In this document: piece by piece, positions 1 through 9,200 of the stretch
Position numbering within the stretch: position 1 is the stretch's first letter
Layout: each line of letters opens with the position of its first letter
NCBI RefSeq assembly: GCF_023168405.1
Contig: NZ_AP025285.1
Location: forward strand, 1,176,001 to 1,240,000
DNA from: Leptogranulimonas caecicola
GTDB lineage: Bacteria; Actinomycetota; Coriobacteriia; Coriobacteriales; Atopobiaceae
DNA length: 64,000 nt
Direction: 5' to 3'
Made by a program: the position numbers and the translations under genes
Notes under the pieces: model-generated
What the model saw: the letters and a program-made list of their open reading frames with translations, nothing else
Databases searched by the model: none
What the model was told of the DNA's origin: nothing

Positions 1-390
1 CTGAGCGACTACAGTGAGTGAGGGGCGATTGGTCACCAGCTCATTGCCATTGCGATCCAGAATACGGCCGCGAGGAGCAGAGGTGGTCACTGTGCGGGTG
101 CGGTTATTCTCGGCCTGTTTGACGTACTCGTCGCCGCTCATGAGCTGCATGGCCCAGATACGCCCTGCCAACACGGCGAGCACGCCTCCAGCCGCTAAAC
201 CCAATCCAGCGATGCGACCCTTGAAACCGGTTTCTGAGGAAGTGTCGCTACCGCCGGCAGCACGGGGGGTCTGACCACCAATGTCTACCTTGAAGCGGCC
301 GTTTTTAGCAGACACCACCACCAGTACCGCCACGATGGCTGCCAGGGCGATGATTGCGATAATGACAATAGTGAGAGTACCGAGCTCCAT
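1..390 (-). CDS. mrdA: Penicillin-binding protein 2, N-terminal part (cut by window edge)
   Basis: This is the first 130 codons of a class B penicillin-binding protein, the septum-independent transpeptidase that works with MreBCD in lateral wall synthesis. The start ATG at 390 follows an AAGGG ribosome site. The diagnostic stretch is near residues 108-120, APRGRILDRNG, followed by ELVTNRPSL, which is the start of the PBP dimerisation domain. The catalytic transpeptidase domain lies outside the window. It is the fourth gene after mreB-mreC-mreD, the normal place for mrdA. Oddly, two hydrophobic segments are visible, at about residues 6-28 and 60-83, separated by a polar stretch; one membrane anchor is usual. 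The read is clear but only the N-terminus can be judged. Confidence 0.88.
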   Translation of the reverse strand, partial: MELGTLTIVIIAIIALAAIVAVLVVVSAKNGRFKVDIGGQTPRAAGGSDTSSETGFKGRIAGLGLAAGGVLAVLAGRIWAMQLMSGDEYVKQAENNRTRTVTTSAPRGRILDRNGNELVTNRPSLTVVAQ

Positions 391-425
391 AAACCAATCC
401 CTTGAGGGGTGCGGACTCTACGTCC

Positions 426-989
426 CTAAAGACCCCGGGTAGAAATCTTGCTGCGCTTAAGGGCACCTGTCTTCTTTTTCCCGAGTTGAGGTGAGCGCGA
501 GCCGGTGCGGGACAAGAACAGCAAAAAGGGCAGAAAGAAGACTATGTCGAGCACCGAGGCCGGAAGCCAGCGAAGACCAAGCGTATCCAAAAGCGTGCCT
601 CCCTGCCCAATGGCCATGAGCACCAGCTGAGAGGCCAGTTCCACCGCAGGCGCCGCCAAGCAGAAGATGCGTAGGGCCTGAGGGGTGGCGTCAGCTATGA
701 CGTTGCGGTCTTCTCGGCCAATGACGGCTGCCATCAGCGTGAACAAGAAAGCCATCAGGCCTACAGGACCCGAGCTCACAATGTCAAAGAAGAGTCCGGC
801 TCCAAAGGAGGCTAGAATACCAAACGTGCCTCCGTAGCAAAGAGCCATGGAACCAGCAAAGATGAGCATGAAGTTGGGACGCCCATTGGCAAGAGGCAGG
901 TTGGGGGCCAAGATCACTTGGCATGCCGCGCAGATGGCAAAAGAGATAAGCGCCACCTTGCGACGCGCATTGGTGTCATTGACGATCAT
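426..989 (-). CDS. mreD: Rod shape-determining protein MreD
   Basis: A 187-residue hydrophobic protein with several membrane segments, including residues about 12-30, 38-65, 75-95, 105-127 and 140-160, and a basic C-terminal tail. Size, membrane profile and its position between mreC and the PBP2 gene identify it as MreD, a membrane subunit of the elongasome; MreD sequences are poorly conserved, so context carries much of the call. The start ATG at 989 lies 8 bases after the mreC stop, so the two are probably co-translated. The motif GPVGLMAFLFTLMAAVIGR fits the family. Confidence 0.85.
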   Translation of the reverse strand: MIVNDTNARRKVALISFAICAACQVILAPNLPLANGRPNFMLIFAGSMALCYGGTFGILASFGAGLFFDIVSSGPVGLMAFLFTLMAAVIGREDRNVIADATPQALRIFCLAAPAVELASQLVLMAIGQGGTLLDTLGLRWLPASVLDIVFFLPFLLFLSRTGSRSPQLGKKKTGALKRSKISTRGL

Positions 990-997
990 GATCCCTC

Positions 998-2068
998 CTA
1001 ACCTTGGCTCTGCGATCCATCGGAGCTCGACTGAGCGTCGCCATTGCCTTCGCCGGCAGCTCCGCTTTGAGCTTGGGCTGCACTCTGAGCGCCCTCTCGA
1101 GAAGCCCCTGTAGAAGAGGCGGCGCCTCCAGTTGAGGCGGGCGCATTGCTTTGCGCGGGGGCTTTGCCGGCCTCTTGGGCGTCAGCAGCGGCCACATCGC
1201 TGGCAGAGGCTGTCTGGTCGTCAGTCAATGAAGTGATGACCAACACTTCCTCAAGATTGGACACCGAGGCCGCCGGTTTTACTAAAATGTTGTAGTACAG
1301 GGCGCCAGAAGGCTTGTCGGCAGAGGTGACGGTGCCTATAAGCAAGCCTTTGGGAAAGACCCCGTCAAGGCCGCTGGTGACCACCAGGTCGCCGACCGAC
1401 ACCGATTGGTCAGCGCGTACCAGATTGAGCTGGAGCATATCGGTCCCCTGGCCTTGCGCCTGCCCTTGAGCACGGCTCTCTTGCACCATGGCCGAAACCG
1501 AGGAGCGATCGTCGGTGATCAGGCGCACCTGCGAAGAGGTGGGGCTCACTGCCGACACTTGCCCTATGACGCCCATGGAGTCTGTCACAGGCATGCCCAC
1601 CGCGATACCTTGCAAAGACCCCTTGTCGATAGTGATGGTGGAGCTAAGGGAGTCAAGCGAGCCCGAGATAACCCTGGCCCCGGTGGATTTGAGGTTGTAG
1701 TTGTCCTGGAGCTCCAACAAGCCCTCGAGCCTGTTGGCTGCCTGTGCCGACTCTTTGAGCTGGGCGTTCTCTGCCAACAACTTCTCGTTTTGAGCTTTGA
1801 GCTCAGAGAGCGTCTCGGAGTCCGCCGTAAGGTTGGCGCCCAGGTTAGAGAGACCAGTGAAAGGAGAGCAAACCACTGCTCCCACATAGCGCAAGGGCGC
1901 GCATACCACTTGCACCGCTCCTTCAACTGTAGAGATAGGCCCAGTGCCGCCTTCTCGCACCGAAAGCGTGAAAAGCACCAGTGAGATACCGAGAAGAACA
2001 ACCACTAGGCGCACAGGCGATGAAGGCTCCCGCTTGACGCCAGGAGCCTGGGGCATTCTAGAAGCCAT
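998..2068 (-). CDS. mreC: Rod shape-determining protein MreC
   Basis: A 356-residue protein with one N-terminal membrane segment (about residues 22-38), a coiled coil rich in Leu, Glu and Asn (about 80-115, LSELKAQNEKLLAENAQLKE) and the beta-rich periplasmic-type MreC domain (about 120-275; GMPVTDSMGVIGQV and VTSGLDGVFPKGLLIG are typical). The last 75 residues are a low-complexity Ala/Ser/Gln/Gly tail that is longer than in most MreC proteins and probably disordered. MreC links MreB filaments to the PBP2 synthase outside the membrane. It starts 8 bases after mreB. Confidence 0.93.
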   Translation of the reverse strand: MASRMPQAPGVKREPSSPVRLVVVLLGISLVLFTLSVREGGTGPISTVEGAVQVVCAPLRYVGAVVCSPFTGLSNLGANLTADSETLSELKAQNEKLLAENAQLKESAQAANRLEGLLELQDNYNLKSTGARVISGSLDSLSSTITIDKGSLQGIAVGMPVTDSMGVIGQVSAVSPTSSQVRLITDDRSSVSAMVQESRAQGQAQGQGTDMLQLNLVRADQSVSVGDLVVTSGLDGVFPKGLLIGTVTSADKPSGALYYNILVKPAASVSNLEEVLVITSLTDDQTASASDVAAADAQEAGKAPAQSNAPASTGGAASSTGASREGAQSAAQAQSGAAGEGNGDAQSSSDGSQSQG

Positions 2069-2076
2069 GCTGCCGC

Positions 2077-3120
2077 CTACTGAGCCGAGCTTTGCACGAA
2101 GCCGCCGGACAGGGCGTTGGCCTCGAGAACCTTAGCGCAACCGTTAACCACGTTTTCCAGAGCGGTAGGGCTCACATTTACCGGCACGCCGGTCTCTTCT
2201 CGCAGACGCTGGTCGAGGCCGCGCAGCATGCCGCCACCGCCGGTGAGCATAATGCCGTAATACATCAAGTCACTGGCAAGATCTGGCGGAGTGACATCCA
2301 AGGCATCCTTCACTGCCTTGGTGACCTCATCGAGAGGGCGGTTGAGCGCACGACGAATTTCCTCAGACTCGATGCGCACGGTCTTGGGCAAGCCGTTCAT
2401 TACATCGCGACCGTTCACCTCGACGTCAAGTTCTTCTTTGAGAGGTGCAGCAGATCCCACCTTGATCTTGATATCTTCTGCCGTGCGCTCGCCAATGGAG
2501 AGGTTATAGGCATTGCGCACGTGCTCGAGGATGGTTTGGTCAAACTCGTCACCGGCAGTGCGGATGGATTGGGACACCACGATGCCGCCCATGGCGATCA
2601 CTGCCACCTCAGTGGTACCGCCGCCAATGTCTACCACCATGGATCCGGTGGGGTCTTCGATAGGCAGGTCTGCGCCGATGGCAGCTGCCATAGGCTCTTC
2701 GATGAGGTACGCCTGGCGAGCCCCCGCCTGAATGGTGGCCTCGAACACGGCGCGCTTCTCTACAGAGGTGACGCCCGATGGCACGCAAACCACCACTCGG
2801 GGCCTAGGCGACCAGGGATAACGGCGCTCACGGGCCTTCTCGATGAAATAGCGAAGCATTACCTCTGTAACATCAAAGTCTGCAATGACGCCGTCCTTGA
2901 GCGGGCGGATAGCAGTAATGGAGCCGGGAGTACGCCCCACCATGCGCTTGGCGTCAACGCCAACCGCAAGCACGCGCTCCTCGTTGCGATCGATGGCGAC
3001 CACAGAAGGTTCGTTGAGCACGATGCCTTCGCCGCGTACTGTCACCAAGGTGTTGGCAGTACCCAAGTCTATGGCGAGGTCGCCACCGTATTCGCCGAAG
3101 ATGTTGTCGAGAATCGACAT
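2077..3120 (-). CDS. mreB: Rod shape-determining protein MreB (bacterial actin)
   Basis: A 347-residue actin-fold ATPase that forms membrane-bound filaments guiding lateral wall synthesis. The nucleotide-binding motifs are intact: phosphate-1 loop DLGTANTLV near residue 17, phosphate-2 loop VVDIGGGTTEVAVI near 163 and the adenosine motif LTGGGGMLRGL near 292. Length is normal for MreB. It heads mreB-mreC-mreD-mrdA on the minus strand. The presence of mreB in an otherwise actinobacterial gene set points to a rod-shaped lineage such as Coriobacteriia, since many polar-growing actinobacteria lack a functional lateral elongasome. Confidence 0.97.
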   Translation of the reverse strand: MSILDNIFGEYGGDLAIDLGTANTLVTVRGEGIVLNEPSVVAIDRNEERVLAVGVDAKRMVGRTPGSITAIRPLKDGVIADFDVTEVMLRYFIEKARERRYPWSPRPRVVVCVPSGVTSVEKRAVFEATIQAGARQAYLIEEPMAAAIGADLPIEDPTGSMVVDIGGGTTEVAVIAMGGIVVSQSIRTAGDEFDQTILEHVRNAYNLSIGERTAEDIKIKVGSAAPLKEELDVEVNGRDVMNGLPKTVRIESEEIRRALNRPLDEVTKAVKDALDVTPPDLASDLMYYGIMLTGGGGMLRGLDQRLREETGVPVNVSPTALENVVNGCAKVLEANALSGGFVQSSAQ

Positions 3121-3227
3121 AGCACCAATCCCTTGGGAACATGCATTAGGAAGAAATCCTAATAAGAAGATACAACGTGGGTGAGGTAGCTTGCTGCGTG
3201 CTAGATAAGCGCCAGATGAGCTACCTG

Positions 3228-4646
3228 CTAGTTTGTGGGTGTTGCAGCGTTAGAACCAGCGGTAGAGGTATCGCTGGCGCCCGTAGAGCCAGCGTCGCTG
3301 GATGCATCAGAGCCAGTGGCCACTGTGCCTGTAGTAGTGGTGGTACCGGAGGTTGCAGAGGACTGAGAATCAAAGGATAGCTGCACGTCAGAGACCTTCC
3401 AGCCCAAGCCGTCGCGCACCAGCGTGATGGTGTAGGCCTGAGAGCCACCTTCGGGCAGTGTGGCAGTGCAAGCCACCGTGGTGGAGTTGGTGGAGCGGTT
3501 GATACCATCAATCTTGAGCTGAGCATTGCTGGGCAGGATAGCCTCGATGGACTTCTTTTGATCGTCAGAGAGCGAAGGAGCCAAATAGGCTGCGGTATCT
3601 GTGCCATCGGTCTTGGCATAGAACAGCTCGTTCACCGTGTCTTCTGCCATGGGCCAACCGTAGCCCCTCCAATAGGCAAAGCCCAGGCCGCCACCCACAA
3701 CTGCCAGCACTACCAAGATGATAATGACCACTTTGAGACCCGTGTGCTTCTTTTTACGGGACTGCTCGGCTTGCTTCTTCTCGGCAGCCACCAGATCTTG
3801 CTCGGAGACCTCGAAGAAACCGGTGTCTTCAGGCGAAGGGATGAACTCGCCAGACTTGCCCAGAGGATCCAAGGGGTCGATGGCGCCGCTGCCGCCATAG
3901 CCGGCTGCAGCCAGCATGGCGTCAGTCTCGCCGCCATGCTGTCCTGTAAGTGCAGCTACTGCGTTTTGGGCCGCCGTATAAGAAGCACGCTGGGCAGGGG
4001 TGAGGTTATAGGAACCGTCCTGAGTAGCATGGTTGAAAGCGTCCAAGGCCTCCTGCATGCGGCTTGCAGCAACAAAAGCCTCGCCCAGAAGCGCATAGAT
4101 CTGAGCCTGGGAGGTTTGCGGGGCGGAAAAATCGAGAGCGGTGCGGTAGGCCTCCACGGCATCTACCGGCCGGCCCAGCTCCATAAAGCAGCGGCCCAAC
4201 GAGAGCAGCGCCACTGCAGGATCGGGATTGTTCTCATCGATGGCGGCAGCACGATAGGCTGCGCCGGCTTCGCGCATCTGCCCCTGGCGCTCGTAGATCT
4301 TGCCCAGGGCGATCTTGGTCTTGTACTGGTTGGTGTAGGAAGAGTCTGCCATGGCAGCGGTGAGGGCTGCGATGGCAGCGCCATCCTGGCCTGCAGCGGC
4401 CAGGGCGCGGCCGCGGTTGGTGTTGAGGGCACCGGCTTTGCCGTAGGAATGGTCCTCCAAGGCCGCGGCATAAGCCTCAGCAGCCTCCTCGTAGCGACCC
4501 AGCTTCATCAAGGCATTGCCACGCATATGGTCTGCGGCGCCATAGATCTCGCCGGGGTTTTTAGCTGCCGAAAGCATGGTGACCGCCATGGCATAATCGC
4601 CATTCATATAGGCGGTACGTCCTGCTTGATAGGCTTGCTGATCCAC
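3228..4646 (-). CDS. TPR-repeat membrane protein of unknown function
   Basis: A 472-residue protein. Residues about 1-240 are tetratricopeptide repeats (recurring patterns such as ALMKLGRYEEAAEAYAAAL and LLSLGRCFMELGRPVDAVEAY), a cytoplasmic protein-binding scaffold. A charged Lys/Gln/Glu stretch near 285-303 precedes a single membrane segment at about 305-330, followed by a C-terminal outside domain of about 100 residues and a Ser/Thr/Gly/Ala-rich tail. The outer domain (LSDDQKKSIEAIL, about 350-420) resembles small lipoprotein-like DUF domains, but I do not recognise it. It sits 107 bases before mreB, so a role in the cell envelope is possible; this is inference from position only. Confidence 0.8.
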   Translation of the reverse strand: MDQQAYQAGRTAYMNGDYAMAVTMLSAAKNPGEIYGAADHMRGNALMKLGRYEEAAEAYAAALEDHSYGKAGALNTNRGRALAAAGQDGAAIAALTAAMADSSYTNQYKTKIALGKIYERQGQMREAGAAYRAAAIDENNPDPAVALLSLGRCFMELGRPVDAVEAYRTALDFSAPQTSQAQIYALLGEAFVAASRMQEALDAFNHATQDGSYNLTPAQRASYTAAQNAVAALTGQHGGETDAMLAAAGYGGSGAIDPLDPLGKSGEFIPSPEDTGFFEVSEQDLVAAEKKQAEQSRKKKHTGLKVVIIILVVLAVVGGGLGFAYWRGYGWPMAEDTVNELFYAKTDGTDTAAYLAPSLSDDQKKSIEAILPSNAQLKIDGINRSTNSTTVACTATLPEGGSQAYTITLVRDGLGWKVSDVQLSFDSQSSATSGTTTTTGTVATGSDASSDAGSTGASDTSTAGSNAATPTN

Positions 4647-4685
4647 TCTAATCTCCTCTGGAATAGTTCTCGCTACATTTAGTGG

Positions 4686-5234
4686 TTAGAGTACAGGCTC
4701 ACCCGAAGCGCCATGGGTTACCCGCACTGACTCGATAACGTCGCCTGCACGCAGGGCGCCGATGGTGTCCTTGCCTTCAATGGTTTGACCAAAGACTGTA
4801 TACCCACTGTCCAAACCATGCTGGGGGCCCAGGCAAAAATAGAACTGGGAGCCCGCAGAGTCTGGCATGGCAGAGCGCGCCATGGCCAGCGCGCCGTCCT
4901 CATGGCTGTTGCGGGGATTGCGATCATATTCGTGCACGATGCAATAGCCGGGACCGCCAGTGCCAGGCATGCCGTCGGGGCCAGGACGGCCAGCGGCCAC
5001 ATCTGAAGGATCCATCTCGCGAGTGTTGGGGTCACCACCCTGAATCACAAAACCAGGAACATAGCGATGAAACTTCACATCATCGTAAAAACCGCTGTTG
5101 GCAAGCTCTGCGAAGTTGCCCACATGCACAGGGGCACCCTGGCCGTCGAGTTCTACTACGATGGTGCCCTTGTTGGTGGTAAAGGTAGCTACTTCATCGC
5201 CCACGGGCGTATAGGCAGGCTGGTATAGCGACAT
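4686..5234 (-). CDS. Cyclophilin-type peptidyl-prolyl cis-trans isomerase
   Basis: A 182-residue single-domain cyclophilin that catalyses cis-trans isomerisation of X-Pro bonds. The start is set at the ATG at 5234, because a good GAGGAG ribosome site lies just upstream; the longer frame from 5276 lacks one. Typical motifs are FHRYVPGFVIQGGDP (the core Arg and FxxQGGD), ALAMARSAMPDSAGSQFYF and VFGQTIEG. There is no signal peptide, so it is probably cytoplasmic. Between the TPR and zinc-ribbon protein genes, all on the same strand with short gaps. Confidence 0.93.
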   Translation of the reverse strand: MSLYQPAYTPVGDEVATFTTNKGTIVVELDGQGAPVHVGNFAELANSGFYDDVKFHRYVPGFVIQGGDPNTREMDPSDVAAGRPGPDGMPGTGGPGYCIVHEYDRNPRNSHEDGALAMARSAMPDSAGSQFYFCLGPQHGLDSGYTVFGQTIEGKDTIGALRAGDVIESVRVTHGASGEPVL

Positions 5235-5338
5235 AAAAATCAACTCCTCAAGGCAGTCTCTGTGAGATTTTACCAAGCGAGGATGGGGTTCACAGGAACG
5301 GCATTACCCAAGGGAGTCCACCACAAAGCCTAAATACT

Positions 5339-6343
5339 CTAGGAGTTGGCCTGAGCCGCAGGTTCTGGCAGCGAGAAATTGGCGTAAGCGCTCTCAAACA
5401 TCGTGCTCCAGGAAGCAGCCTCGCCACGAATGGAGCTCAAGGCCTGTTCGCGCACCGACTGCGGATTCTCGCTCTGAGCCGCCTGCTTCCAGGCAGTCGT
5501 CACCGCATCCGAACGGTTGCGCAGCCAGTTAGCCATCTTCAAAAGCTCGTCTTTGGAATCTTGATAGGAGCCAGAGGTAGTGTCCACCTCTTGAATCTTA
5601 TTGATGGTGTTGGAAATCTCGACACCCAAAGTAGAAGCATTGGAAAAGCCTTCAGAACGCTCCTCAGAAGTACCCGAGAAACCTCTGGATTCCAGGGCTG
5701 TCACCGAATCGTCGAGCTGCTTTGCATAGGCGCCTAGATTCTCATAGGCCTCTTGCAGAATGTCATGTGAGGTCTCGTCGCCGCTTTTGACCTCCCCTGT
5801 CGGCCCCTTGGTGTCTTGGCCGGTGAGCGAGTCGATGGCCCCAGGAAACCCCGCCTTGGAAGTGTCTGCCGGCTGGGTGGCTGCACCCAGATCTGCTCCC
5901 GGGTTCCAGGGGTGGGTGATAAGTAGGATGGCCCCGCCTACGATGGCCAAGCAGGCGATGGCAGCCACGATCACGGTACGCATGCGAATGGGACGCTCCC
6001 GCAGATAGGGGTCGCGCAGGTCGTGCTCTGAGGGAACAGCCGACTCGATGCGAGGTAGCTGGTTGGTCTCATCGGGAGCAGGAGCCGCATTTACCTGACG
6101 ATCGCCTGGCAGAGGATCGGTAAGGGGGATATTGGTAGGCACACGCATGGGCTCCCGCTTTCCCACCCACATGCCGCATTTGGGGCAAGTGTCTGCACCT
6201 TCGGGTACGAGCGCGCCGCAGCTGGGGCAGTAGGAACCCGTAAGCCTGGGAAGCGCCGCGGTGAGGTCTAGCTCGGCATGGCAGGCGGGGCAGACGCAGG
6301 CTGCATCTGACACCAACGCATGGCAATGAGGACATTGTTTCAC
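5339..6343 (-). CDS. Zinc-ribbon membrane protein
   Basis: A 334-residue protein with two N-terminal zinc ribbons (CPHC...CPAC at about residues 4-21; CPSC...CPKC at about 39-57), a linker with basic residues, one membrane segment at about 122-143, and a mostly helical outer domain that ends near QANS. The layout (zinc ribbon, TM, outside domain) is common in Gram-positive proteins of unknown role. The two-ribbon start is CPHCHALVSDAACVCPAC. It is the farthest upstream of the minus-strand group leading into mreB; a hairpin at 6448-6495 separates it from the aconitase gene. Confidence 0.78.
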   Translation of the reverse strand: MKQCPHCHALVSDAACVCPACHAELDLTAALPRLTGSYCPSCGALVPEGADTCPKCGMWVGKREPMRVPTNIPLTDPLPGDRQVNAAPAPDETNQLPRIESAVPSEHDLRDPYLRERPIRMRTVIVAAIACLAIVGGAILLITHPWNPGADLGAATQPADTSKAGFPGAIDSLTGQDTKGPTGEVKSGDETSHDILQEAYENLGAYAKQLDDSVTALESRGFSGTSEERSEGFSNASTLGVEISNTINKIQEVDTTSGSYQDSKDELLKMANWLRNRSDAVTTAWKQAAQSENPQSVREQALSSIRGEAASWSTMFESAYANFSLPEPAAQANS

Positions 6344-6447
6344 TGTTTAGGCACCTCCCTTACCTACCTATCAATGGCCATAGATCTCGCAAGGATAGAG
6401 AGCTTCGTCCAAGATTTCAAGGCGCATGACCGAGGCCCCACACATTT

Positions 6448-6495
6448 AAAAGCCTCCCCTGCCCCTTGCTCTCAAAGAATGCCGGGGCAGAGGAG
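6448..6495 (-). terminator. Probable terminator after the aconitase gene
   Basis: On the minus strand an imperfect stem (CTCC plus CTGCCCC pairing with GGGGCAG plus GGAG, one mismatch) is followed by GCTTTTAAA. It lies 24 bases after the aconitase stop and would separate it from the zinc-ribbon protein gene. Confidence 0.6.
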
Positions 6496-6518
6496 ATCAA
6501 CGCTGCAATGTCTACGGC

Positions 6519-9200
6519 CTAGCTCAAAGACTTCAGCACAAAAGGAAGAATACCGCCTTGGGCCATGTAGGCGCCTTCGGTAGGAGTATCTACACGAACC
6601 CGGCAGGCAAAAGCGGTGGTCTCTCCCGCCTTGTTAAGTGCGCTGACCTCGACTATGGCGGGATTGGGCAGACCGCAAGAAAAGTCTATGGGCGCTACCG
6701 AGAAAAGCTCCGATCCGTCCAGCCCCAGCTCCTGCGCCGTGTTGTCCACAAACTCCAGCGGCAAAATGCCCATGCCCACCAGGTTTGAGCGGTGGATGCG
6801 CTCGAAGGACTCCGCTATGACGGCACGCACCCCCTGGAGCAGCGGGCCCTTGGCAGCCCAGTCACGGCTGGAGCCGCTGCCATACATGGCGCCGGCCAAC
6901 ACCACCAAAGGGATCCCGGCCTCCTCATAGGAGCGGCTGGCATCCCAGATGCTTTTGAGGGTGTCGTCGGTAAAGTCGCGGGTCACGCAGCCCTTCTCGC
7001 CCTCGGCCAAGCGATTCTCAAGCTTGACGTTACCAAAGGTGCCCCGCTCCATGACTTCGTGGTTGCCTCGGCGTGCGCCATAGGTGTTGAACTGGGCCGG
7101 CTCCACCCCATGGGCCTCAAGATAGGCAGCCGCCGAAGAAGCAAGCGCAATGGCCCCTGCAGGAGAGATGTGGTCGGTGGTGACAAAATCGCCCAGAGAC
7201 ACCAGGCAGCGCGCCCTATCGAGCTCAATGGCATCTTGCGCGGTGGCGATCTCAAAGTAGGGAGGACGGCGAATATAGGTGGAATCGGGATCCCAGTCGT
7301 AGGTGGCAGACGGCGATGCCTCGATGAGCTTCCAGGCGGCCGAGCCCTCCATCAGGTGCGCAGTGCCCTCCTCATAGAGTGACTGGTCCACCACTTGCGA
7401 CAGGATTTGATCCACTTCCTCCGTGGAGGGCAACAGGTCGCCCAGCATCACCGGCTCCCCTGCTGCCGAGAAGCCCACAGGCTCCGTGGCAAGGTCCACA
7501 TCCATGGTGCCCGCCAACGAATAGGCCACCACCAACGCGGGAGACGCCAGATAGTTTTGCGCCACATCGGGAGAGATGCGCCCATCAAAGTTGCGATTGC
7601 CCGAAAGCACGCTGGTAAGCTCAGCCTCGGAAGCCCACTGGCGCAGGCAAGGCAGAATGTCTCCCGAGTTGCCAATGCAACTCATGCAGCCAAAGCCGCA
7701 GGTATAAAAGCCCAAAGATTCCAGGGGCTCTCGCAGGCCGGCCCGCTCAAGCAAGAGCGAGGTGGCATGGGAGCCAGGAGCCAGCACCTTCTTGACCCAG
7801 GGCTTGGGAGCCAACCCAAGCTCAGAGGCCTTCTTGGCCACCAGGCCGGCGCCGATGACCATGGCGGCGTCGGTAGCGGTGGTGCAGCTGGTGATGGCAG
7901 CGATGGCAAGCGCCCCATGGCCCAGCTCAAAGGTGCCCTGGGGAGTCTCTACCGTGAACTTCTCCGTCAGGTCGCCATGGCCGTTTTTCTCGGCAGCGGA
8001 TTCGAAGCGAGCCTTGAGAACTGCCGGCGTCACCTTGTTGTGGGGCCGAGAAGGGCCTGCCAGGCAGGTGACTACATCGGCGAGGTCGAGAGTGACGGTG
8101 CGCGAGTAGACGCGGCCTTGTGGTGCGCCCAACAGCCCCTGGGCCTCCACGTAGTCGTGGGCGAAGGCCACCTGGGCTGGGTCGCGGCCGGTGAGGCGCA
8201 GGTAGTCGAAGAGGCGCTCGTCGGTGGGGAACAGCACGGCGGTGGAGCCATATTCGGGGCACATGTTGGCCACGCAGGCGCGCTGGGTGACCGAGAGAGA
8301 TTCGACACCGGGACCCGTGACCTCGACAATGGCACCCACGACCTTGGCCTCGCGCAACAGCTGGGCCACGGTAAGCGCCAGATCCATGGCGGTGACGCCT
8401 GAAGCCAGCTTGCCGGTGAGGCGGAGCTCCACGATGGCGGGCACGCGCATGGGGATGGGCTGGCCGAGGGCTGCAGCCTCGGCCTCGATGCCGCCCACAC
8501 CCCAGCCCATCACGCCCAGGCCGTTGGCGGTGGTGGTGTGGGAGTCGGTGCCTACCAGAGTGTCAAAGCAGGCCATGGTACCCGGGCCATCCCAGAGGGT
8601 GTCGGTGCCCACCACCGAGCTAAAGCGTTCCACGTTGAGCTGATGGCAGATGCCCTGACCAGGCGGCACGATCTCCACGTTGTCAAAGGAGGCGCCTGCC
8701 CACTTGAGAAAGGCGAAGCGCTCGGCGTTGCGGGCGGCCTCGATGGCCAGGTTCTCCTGGGCGGCTCCAGGGGTGCCGGCAACGTCTGCACAAACCGAGT
8801 GATCCACCACCAGCACGCAGGGGATCTGGGGATTCACACGCTCAGGGTCGCCGCCCGCAGCCGCCATGGCATCGCGCATGGCGGCGAAGTCCACAAACAC
8901 AGGCACGCCGGTGAAGTCTTGGAAGAGCACCCGAGAAGGCATGAAGTCCACCTGGTCGCCCGCCTCGCCTGCCAGGCCGGCTGTGAGGATGGCGCGGGCC
9001 TGCGCAAGGGCAATCTCGTCGGTGGCAGCTCTGCGCACCACGTTTTCCAGCAGGCGCACCAGGGCATGAGGCAGACGTAGCACCCCAGGAATGCGTCCCA
9101 CATCGATGAAGGAGCGGCTCAGCTCGCCTGACGTGAGTGTCTTGGGTACACGGGCGGCGCGCACCGCACTCTCAAACTCGCTGGTCTCATGAAACGCCAT
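6519..9200 (-). CDS. acnA: Aconitate hydratase family protein (divergent AcnA)
   Basis: An 893-residue iron-sulphur hydro-lyase of the AcnA type, which interconverts citrate and isocitrate. The start at 9200 follows CAGGAGG; the frame open to 9251 has no such site. The architecture is complete: DTLVGTDSHTT near residue 195, GWGVGGIEAEAA, the three cluster cysteines in AITSCT and GFGCMSCIGNSG, and the C-terminal swivel domain SSRDWAAKG...IAESFERIHRSNL. Oddly, the usual SCTNTSNP motif reads SCTTATDA, and ANMAPEYG reads ANMCPEYG, so active-site residues are changed. It could act on a related 3-carboxylic acid. The start overlaps the end of the upstream P-type ATPase gene by 14 bases. Confidence 0.88.
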   Translation of the reverse strand: MAFHETSEFESAVRAARVPKTLTSGELSRSFIDVGRIPGVLRLPHALVRLLENVVRRAATDEIALAQARAILTAGLAGEAGDQVDFMPSRVLFQDFTGVPVFVDFAAMRDAMAAAGGDPERVNPQIPCVLVVDHSVCADVAGTPGAAQENLAIEAARNAERFAFLKWAGASFDNVEIVPPGQGICHQLNVERFSSVVGTDTLWDGPGTMACFDTLVGTDSHTTTANGLGVMGWGVGGIEAEAAALGQPIPMRVPAIVELRLTGKLASGVTAMDLALTVAQLLREAKVVGAIVEVTGPGVESLSVTQRACVANMCPEYGSTAVLFPTDERLFDYLRLTGRDPAQVAFAHDYVEAQGLLGAPQGRVYSRTVTLDLADVVTCLAGPSRPHNKVTPAVLKARFESAAEKNGHGDLTEKFTVETPQGTFELGHGALAIAAITSCTTATDAAMVIGAGLVAKKASELGLAPKPWVKKVLAPGSHATSLLLERAGLREPLESLGFYTCGFGCMSCIGNSGDILPCLRQWASEAELTSVLSGNRNFDGRISPDVAQNYLASPALVVAYSLAGTMDVDLATEPVGFSAAGEPVMLGDLLPSTEEVDQILSQVVDQSLYEEGTAHLMEGSAAWKLIEASPSATYDWDPDSTYIRRPPYFEIATAQDAIELDRARCLVSLGDFVTTDHISPAGAIALASSAAAYLEAHGVEPAQFNTYGARRGNHEVMERGTFGNVKLENRLAEGEKGCVTRDFTDDTLKSIWDASRSYEEAGIPLVVLAGAMYGSGSSRDWAAKGPLLQGVRAVIAESFERIHRSNLVGMGILPLEFVDNTAQELGLDGSELFSVAPIDFSCGLPNPAIVEVSALNKAGETTAFACRVRVDTPTEGAYMAQGGILPFVLKSLS

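Noticed and set aside
2092-3162. 356-codon plus-strand frame opposite mreB
   Set aside because: Antisense shadow; His/Gly-rich, with mreB motifs intact on the minus strand.
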